The notes under the pieces are model-generated. The model did no database searches, was not told the DNA's origin, and saw nothing but the letters and a program-made list of their open reading frames with translations. 20,997 nucleotides of DNA from Glandiceps talaboti (lineage: Eukaryota; Hemichordata; Enteropneusta; Spengelidae). The stretch is taken from the NCBI RefSeq assembly GCF_964340395.1, contig NC_135570.1, positions 3,284,001 to 3,304,997 on the forward strand, given 5' to 3'. Positions 15,400-20,997 of the stretch are shown piece by piece. Made by a program: the position numbers and the translations under genes. The first letter of the stretch is position 1. Every line of letters starts with the position of its first letter.

Positions 15400-15795
15400 T
15401 TTTGCCTTTTAAATATATTCACCAAAGATTCCATCATATAGGAAATACTGGGAACTAGTTTTTTCTTCAAACAATTTAGTGTGGCACTATTCATCTAATA
15501 GTCTTAAATATAGGTATATATTTGATGTATTTCACTTTTCATAAATTTTCTCTTTTAAACCTAGCAGACACAGAAATGTGGGGTGCATGATGGGAAATTT
15601 CACTATTTGATACACAAATCAAATAGGTTTTTTTCTTGCAAACAATTGAGCGTGCACACTATAGGCTTAATAGGCTTAATTCAGCACTATATCGGCTATA
15701 ATATGATGACATGTATTTGCCTTATATAAATTTTGTCTTCTATACCCAGCAGACACACCATTATATAGGAAATTATGGGAAGTTTTATATATAAA
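15400..15795. repeat. Three diverged copies of a 140-185 bp tandem unit
   Basis: Shared blocks TATAGGAAATACTGGGAA (from 15437), GCATGATGGGAAATTT (from 15586) and TATAGGAAATTATGGGAA (from 15764), with ATAAATTTTxTCTTxTAxACC and AGCAGACAC preceding the last two (15563 and 15748). Spacing is 142 and 185 nt. Confidence 0.65.
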
Positions 15796-15806
15796 TTCAT
15801 ACATAA

Positions 15807-15829
15807 CAAACAAACAAACAAACAAACAA
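15807..15829. repeat. (CAAA)n microsatellite
   Basis: Five to six CAAA units directly after the diverged tandem array. Confidence 0.85.
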
Positions 15830-15929
15830 TTGACAGTAAAATGTTAGATTTCCTAGTAACTATTTATGAGTGTCTGTAAGCAAGTGCACATATACTGTGT
15901 TAAATAGTCCTTTGTGAAGCTTTGACAGT

Positions 15930-16080
15930 CTACACTACAAGATGTCTATAGTTATATAGTCTGTGTGTAGCGTACACTACAAGATGTCTATAGTTTGTGT
16001 GTAGCGTAAACTACAAGATGTCTATAGTCTGTGTGTAGCGTACACTACAAGATGTCTATATCTGTGTGTAGCGTACACTG
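15930..16080. repeat. 34-bp tandem repeat, four and a half copies
   Basis: Unit TACACTACAAGATGTCTATAG plus TYTGTGTGTAGCG. Starts at 15931, 15973, 16007, 16041 and a partial at 16073. The first copy has an 8-nt insertion. Confidence 0.9.
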
Positions 16081-17659
16081 TTAGAGCGCCACAAAGTTTG
16101 TGTTTTACAATCTAAGTACTTACTTGGTTATATCTGCAGCCAAGAGGGTTTTCATTTGGAAGACCTTGGAACGCTTACTGTTTATATCTCTACACCTGTA
16201 CACATGGTATGAATAGAGTGGTGGGCAATTATTTGTAATGGACTGTTAGTTTTAATAACCACATTAGTCTAAGGATAGAAAGGATCTATTATACTTTTTG
16301 ACTTTTTAATGGCATTGTGTACCTAGAATATTTTTACAATGTCTAAATTCGAAAATATGTAATATGTCAATCTTGTAGTAAAGTGCAAAGACAACTGTGG
16401 GTATTATTACCATATATTCTAAGCAGTGCACAAAACATTTAGACAGACAGACGGAGACTGTCCAGACAGATAGATCTGATAATTGAAGTGCGCCCTCTAT
16501 TAGCTAAGTAACAATCTTATTTTCTCTTTTGTTCAGATATATTTTTTCTTGTTACTGCATGTAACATGTAGAGGTATTCCTAATAACTGGCTGTTTTATC
16601 CATTCAGTAAAGCAGTGATTGGTCATAACAATCACTCAAACTCATTCATTCTGCTGTAATACATTTTTTATGAAAACATGCATGACTTACATATATTCCA
16701 AGGGGCCTAGGGCCTACCAATGCTCTCATTCTTCACAATGAACATACTCTCATGATAATCCCAATGTCATTGCCAGCTTCGAAACATTCGGAGAAACGCA
16801 TGCAATTGTATAAATATGTTGTTTTATCTAACAACACAGGGAGATAGTTACTGGAAAAAAGTTGTATTACAACATGGTTTGAAAGAAAATTATTCAACAA
16901 TTAAAAATGTGAAAATATACAAAAATAAATAACTCAATTGTGCATTTATGTGAGCAGTGTAATAACTAAAGCATCTTGTTTATAGAAACAATTTTTGTTC
17001 ATCGATTCTGTATAATGTCACTTTACATATCACAAAAGTACACAGTACATCTTTAAGCATCTGGTTTTGTCATCCACAATCTAAAAGTAGGCTTGCCATC
17101 TGATCCTGATCAATGGAACAAACTAGATAACGTTTTCCATAATTAATGGGAATATGGTATCTAAACGCTTTTCCATGTTTTCTTAGGGAATTCATTTTAA
17201 GGGCCAATAAGTCACCGAATATTTATCTTGTTCGATTAGAGAAACTGAGTGCATGCTATAATATAAAAATTTTCACTGTTATTTTCACTGTTTTTAGATG
17301 CGTTACTCAATGCAATGAACCATGTATTACTATGTTTATTCTCAGAGCAGAACTGTCAACGGCATTAACTTGTTGTGTTCGATAAGTGGAATGACGCAAG
17401 AAGCTACTCAGATAAAATTAAAGTAACTGAGAAAAGTCGTTAATGTCTAGACCATTTCTATATCACATTAAGTTGTTACACAAAATCTTCCTTGTGGAAA
17501 AGAAAGGAAAGGGCTGCAGCTAAACAAAAAGAGTATACCCCACTTTATATATTTTCAACAAACACCATGATATAAATAACGACCAGCTCGATGATTTCTT
17601 TTAGATAGGCAGAGTTAGAATACCTATGATCATATTCGTCCAAATAAATTCGGAAATTT
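16081..17659. other. Gene-poor spacer
   Basis: AT-rich. A short (GACA)n-like tract sits at about 16441-16470. A minus-strand open stretch at about 16120-16245 ends at a good GTAAGT donor but lacks a convincing acceptor and family match. Nothing else is supported. Confidence 0.55.
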
Positions 17660-17790
17660 GTTGAATGGTCGCCGCAAGAGCAGCACCCTAGTGCCCTAGT
17701 GTTGAAGAAGCAGGAGGAAACCGGAGTACCCGGGGAAACCTTACTTGTACTTTCAGTCACGTATAGCACAGAACTGAAATCATACATTTG
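17660..17790. repeat. Putative dispersed repeat with GGAGGAAACCGGAGTACCCG core
   Basis: The core at 17713-17735 has much higher GC than its surroundings and resembles a short sequence I recall seeing many times in marine invertebrate genomes. No element borders are visible; the identification is from memory. Confidence 0.35.
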
Positions 17791-17791
17791 C

Positions 17792-17915
17792 AGAACCCAT
17801 GTGACTACCATGTGACATGCAGAAGTGACCTATCAGCATCCTCAGTATCATCTACATAAAAAGAACCCATGACTACTATGTGATATTTGGAATTGACCTA
17901 CCAACATCTTCACTA
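17792..17915. repeat. Diverged 70-bp direct duplication
   Basis: AGAACCCATGTGACTACCAT (17792) and AGAACCCATGACTACTATG (17862) begin two copies that continue as GTGACCTATCAGCATCCTCAGTAT and TTGACC.. equivalents to about 17915. Confidence 0.75.
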
Positions 17916-18337
17916 TGTCTGCAGTCACTTCACTTCCATGCAACATTTTTACACTGAAAAATTGAGCTTTCATTTCCAGCACATACCACTTCATCTACAG
18001 TGGCAAAAAATGAAAACAAAAATAGAATAATTCGTAAAGATAATCTTCAAAAATCAGAACACAAAATTCATAAAATAGACAACAGTTTTAGTCTTATTTA
18101 TTGGAGTATGTCTACTGTGCTGAAAATACAAACTGTTCTGATTTATAAGTAACTTTAAGAATTAATCATTTAAACCTAAAACATGAAAAACTGATTGTAT
18201 TGGATATAGGTGATAATGTTAGAATTCTATGGGATACTACCCTGTCGTAGGGTGTACATATTTCAGGGGTACTTTATCCAGAAAATGACATGTCCCATAC
18301 CTATATTAGTGCTAGGGAGTGAGGACAGCTAAAAAGA

Positions 18338-18341
<4 letters not shown>
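17916..18341. other. AT-rich spacer before the purine tract
   Basis: I see no coding signal, RNA gene or repeat worth naming here. Confidence 0.55.
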
Positions 18342-18394
<53 letters not shown>

Positions 18395-19012
18395 GAGNNN
18401 NNNNNNNNNNNNNNNNNNNNNNNNNNNNNNNNNNNNNNNNNNNNNNNNNNNNNNNNNNNNNNNNNNNNNNNNNNNNNNNNNNNNNNNNNNNNNNNNNGGA
18501 GAGGGAGAGAGGGAGGGGGAGAGGGAGGGAGGAGGGGGAGAGAGAGGGAGGGAGGAGGGAGGAGAGAGGGAGGGAGGGAGGGAGAGGGAGAGAGGGAGGG
18601 GGAGAGGGAGGGAGGGAGGGAGGGAGGGAGGGGAGAGGGAGGGAGGGAGGGAGGAGGGGGAGAGAGAGGAGAGAGAGAGAGAGGGAGGGGGGAGGGAGGG
18701 GAGGGAGGGAGAGAGGGAGGGAGGGAGAGGGAGAGGGAGGGAGGGAGGGAGGGGGAGAGGGAGGGAGGGAGGGAGGGGGAGAGAGAGGAGGAGAGAGAGA
18801 GAGAGAGAGAAGGGAGGGAGGAGAGAGGAGGAGGATGGAGAGGGGGGAGGGCGGGAGGGTGGGAGGGAGGGGATAGAGACACACACAGAGAGAGAGAGAG
18901 AGTGGGAGAGAGAGAGAGGGAGGGAGGGAGGAGAGAGAGAGGGAGAGAGGAAGGGAGGGGAGGGAGGGAGGGAGGGAGGGGGGGAGAGAGAGAGAGAGAG
19001 AGACAGAAGAGA
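18342..19012 (+). repeat. Long polypurine (GA)n/(GGGA)n low-complexity tract
   Basis: About 670 nt of almost pure purine on the plus strand: (GA)n at the ends and GGGA/GGAGG units between. It opens long Arg/Glu/Gly frames on plus and Ser/Leu/Pro frames on minus that I reject as genes. Confidence 0.95.
18398..18497. other. Assembly gap of exactly 100 N
   Basis: One hundred N inside the purine tract. A round 100 usually marks a scaffold join of unknown length, so the true tract may be much longer. Confidence 0.97.
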
Positions 19013-19049
19013 GAGATAGTGAAAGTTTTATCCATAAATTGTCCTTTAC

Positions 19050-19166
19050 CTCCAAATTGTTCAAAATAATCCAGACAGCAGTCACCACTCCAGACGCAAC
19101 CATAAATACATCTACAATAGGAGTCGTAATCATACCAATTACATTGTCCATCACAATATCCTTTCC
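19050..19166 (-). CDS. Somatomedin-B-like domain exon, partial gene
   Basis: A 117-nt minus-strand exon bounded by acceptor TTCTAATTAATAG and donor GTAAAG, phase 1 at both ends, as in shuffled extracellular modules. Its 38 full codons include KGYCDGQCNWYDYDSYCRC and CVWSGDCCLDYFEQF. Cysteine spacing C-x3-C-x8-C-x-C-x3-C-x5-C-C matches the somatomedin-B domain (vitronectin, ENPP and many invertebrate secreted proteins). That domain mediates extracellular protein binding. The eighth cysteine position holds Phe. No neighbouring exon is identified within the window, so gene identity and start are unknown. A similar-length exon relic cannot be excluded. Confidence 0.72.
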
Positions 19167-19573
19167 CTATTAATTAGAATAATCCGTGAATGTTAAATAA
19201 AATTGACAAACTCAAAATCTTGAGTAAAAATACACTTAGTAAATGTATGCTTTAACTGGAGATGAGCAACGAAATTAATAAAGACTGCAGTTCAGTTTTT
19301 CATTTCAGTGAAGATTAGGCAAACCCTTACAAAATTTGAATGTCATATATAGGAAAGATCCAGGGAAAAACTCAGATAATTATGCATCTGTGAAAGTATC
19401 CTTCAACAAACATTAACCCCGTCATGACTTGAACCAATAAAACAGTTACTATGAAACTATAATTGAATCATTATCCATTTATATATTGAAATCTAAAATA
19501 GCTACGTGATGAGATTAATCAATAGTTCAACATAGAAAAAAAGCTAATTATTTTATTCAGCCCTCAGACTGAG

Positions 19574-19584
19574 CCCCCCCCCCC
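19574..19584 (+). repeat. C11 homopolymer
   Basis: Eleven C followed by ACTAAAATGGCC. A second C11 (20550-20560) is preceded by ACTAAAATGGCTCAA, so the two may belong to related degraded repeats. Confidence 0.85.
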
Positions 19585-19632
19585 ACTAAAATGGCCAAAA
19601 TTGAAAATTGTTTGAGACCATATAATACTTTC

Positions 19633-20325
19633 AAGTCAGTATGTAGTAGTATGTAGTGCTATGAATACAAAGCCAGTATTGTAGTAGTATAAGTGCTATG
19701 AATACAAATAAGCCAGTATGTAGTAGTATGTAGTGCTATGTATACAAAGCCAGTATGTAGTAGTATGTATAGTGCTATGAATACAAAGCCAGTATGTACC
19801 AGTGTGTAGTGCTATGAATCCAAAGCCAGTATGTAGTAGTATGTAGTGCTATGAATACAAAGCCAGTATGTAGTAGTATGTAGTGCTATGAATACAAAGC
19901 CAGTATGTAGTGCTATGAATACAAAGCCAGTATGTAGTAGTATCTAAGTGCTATGAATACAAATAAGCCAGTATGTAGTAGTATGTAGTGCTATGTATAC
20001 AAAGCCAGTATGTAGTAGTATGTATAGTGCTATGAATACAAAGCCAGTATGTACCAGTGTGTAGTGCTATGAATACAAAGCCAGTATGTAGTAGTATGTA
20101 GTGCTATGAATACAAAGCCAGTATGTAGTAGTATGTAGTGCTATGAATACAAAGCCAGTATGTAGTGCTATGAATACAAAGCCAGTATGTAGTGCTATGA
20201 ATACAAAGCCAGTATGTAGTAGTATGTAGTGCTATGAATACAAAGCCAGTATGTAGTAGTATGTAGTGCTATGAATACAAAGCCAGTATGTAGTGCTATG
20301 AATACAAAGTCAGTATGTAGTGAAG
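19633..20325. repeat. Minisatellite with 255-bp higher-order period
   Basis: About 19 units of two lengths: roughly 37 nt (GCCAGTATGTAGTAGTATGT then AGTGCTATGAATACAAA) and a 27-nt form lacking AGTAGTATGT. Variants such as AATAAGCCAG (19711, 19966) and TACCAGTGTG (19797, 20052) recur exactly 255 nt apart. Both outer edges carry AGTCAG in place of AGCCAG. Confidence 0.95.
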
Positions 20326-20429
20326 AAAATATAGTTCCCTTTTGTTGGTACTTATGATATATTGCTGCCATGTATTTACATACAAACATTTTTTCATTTC
20401 TCAATTTCAAAATATTTTGCTAGAAATAT

Positions 20430-20492
20430 TTGTATTTTAGGGGTACAAAAACAGACCCATTAAATTGTATTTTAGGGGTACAAAAACAGACC
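20430..20492 (+). repeat. Direct duplication, 35-bp period
   Basis: TTGTATTTTAGGGGTACAAAAACAGACC occurs at 20430 and 20465 with no visible change over about 28 nt. Confidence 0.9.
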
Positions 20493-20997
20493 TATGAAAG
20501 CCAGTAAATGTGAAATCGCTTTTTGTATGATGAGACTAAAATGGCTCAACCCCCCCCCCCACCTCCACCCCCAAAGTAAAAGAATACATTTTGTATCCTA
20601 TATTAAACTATTGATATCACCCCTGAGTACAGGGAATATTTGCCTTTGTCGCCCGTCTATGCCAAAACACGCAATACTTCACCATTCTGTACAATATCTT
20701 ATCCACAACCCTCTCTGATAGGTATGTTCCTTGTAGGTTCCTACTTTACAAAAATAACCTTTCTCATATCTTTCAAGAAAATCTGTTGACAAATTCCTAA
20801 AATATCTATCCCCTTCTACAATAAATCACTATCAATGAAAATGGGTATTCGAAAACTCATTACTGGCAATTCTTTGCGAATGTCAAAAATGTTTTTAACA
20901 AAACACTGTACACAGGTGAGATTTGTCAGACTCCCGGGAGATAATGTCTGACCCGGTACAAATTAGTGAGAGTTATTGATAAAATATTGCACAGCAC
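20493..20997. other. Right-hand spacer
   Basis: AT-rich, with a C11 run at 20550-20560 and a hairpin-prone site at 20925-20952 (GTCAGAC / GTCTGAC around CTCCCGGGAG). No exon is supported. Confidence 0.55.

Noticed and set aside
18301-19154. Long Ser/Leu/Pro and Arg/Glu/Gly frames
   Set aside because: Low-complexity purine tract including 100 N. The true coding frame in its right flank is the somatomedin-B exon.
19633-20325. CRISPR-like array
   Set aside because: Units are contiguous with no unique spacers, in an animal genome: a minisatellite.

Overview
This is animal nuclear DNA, AT-rich and packed with simple repeats. Two multi-exon genes with canonical GT-AG introns, both on the minus strand, can be rebuilt completely. 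Small compact introns, many microsatellites, poly-G tracts, foldback repeats and a short (TTAGGG)n-type array suggest a marine invertebrate (deuterostome or lophotrochozoan). The sequence alone does not fix the phylum.

Layout, low to high coordinate. (1) 124-6363, minus: a complete nine-exon type-B carboxylesterase / cholinesterase-family gene. The exons sum to 1677 nt (558 residues), all splice phases agree, and Ser-Glu-His triad, signal peptide and a poly(A) signal are visible. (2) 6364-8165: intergenic, with a GGAGG/GGATGG minisatellite, a perfect hairpin and a G16 run. (3) 8166-13084, minus: a complete four-exon UDP-glucuronosyltransferase, 1563 nt (520 residues), with signal peptide, UGT signature, C-terminal membrane anchor and dilysine tail. 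A DR1-type nuclear-receptor site lies about 130 bp upstream. (4) 13085-19049: gene-poor. It holds G-rich repeats, a broken plus-strand coding relic (14274-14823) with a SAP-like segment and acidic tail, several divergent tandem repeats, and a long GA/GGGA tract with a 100-N assembly gap. (5) 19050-19166, minus: one phase 1-1 exon coding a somatomedin-B-like cysteine-rich domain, the only visible exon of a third gene. (6) 19633-20325: a minisatellite with a 255-bp higher-order period.

The two complete genes encode a secretory-pathway ester hydrolase and an ER glucuronosyl/glycosyltransferase in the same orientation, about 1.8 kb apart. Hydrolysis can expose hydroxyl or carboxyl groups that a UGT conjugates, so a local detoxification pair is plausible, but only adjacency is shown here. 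No complete new system was found. The most notable items are the somatomedin-B exon missed by simple ORF calling, the frameshifted SAP-like relic, the DR1 site and several foldback/MITE-like elements inside the UGT introns.
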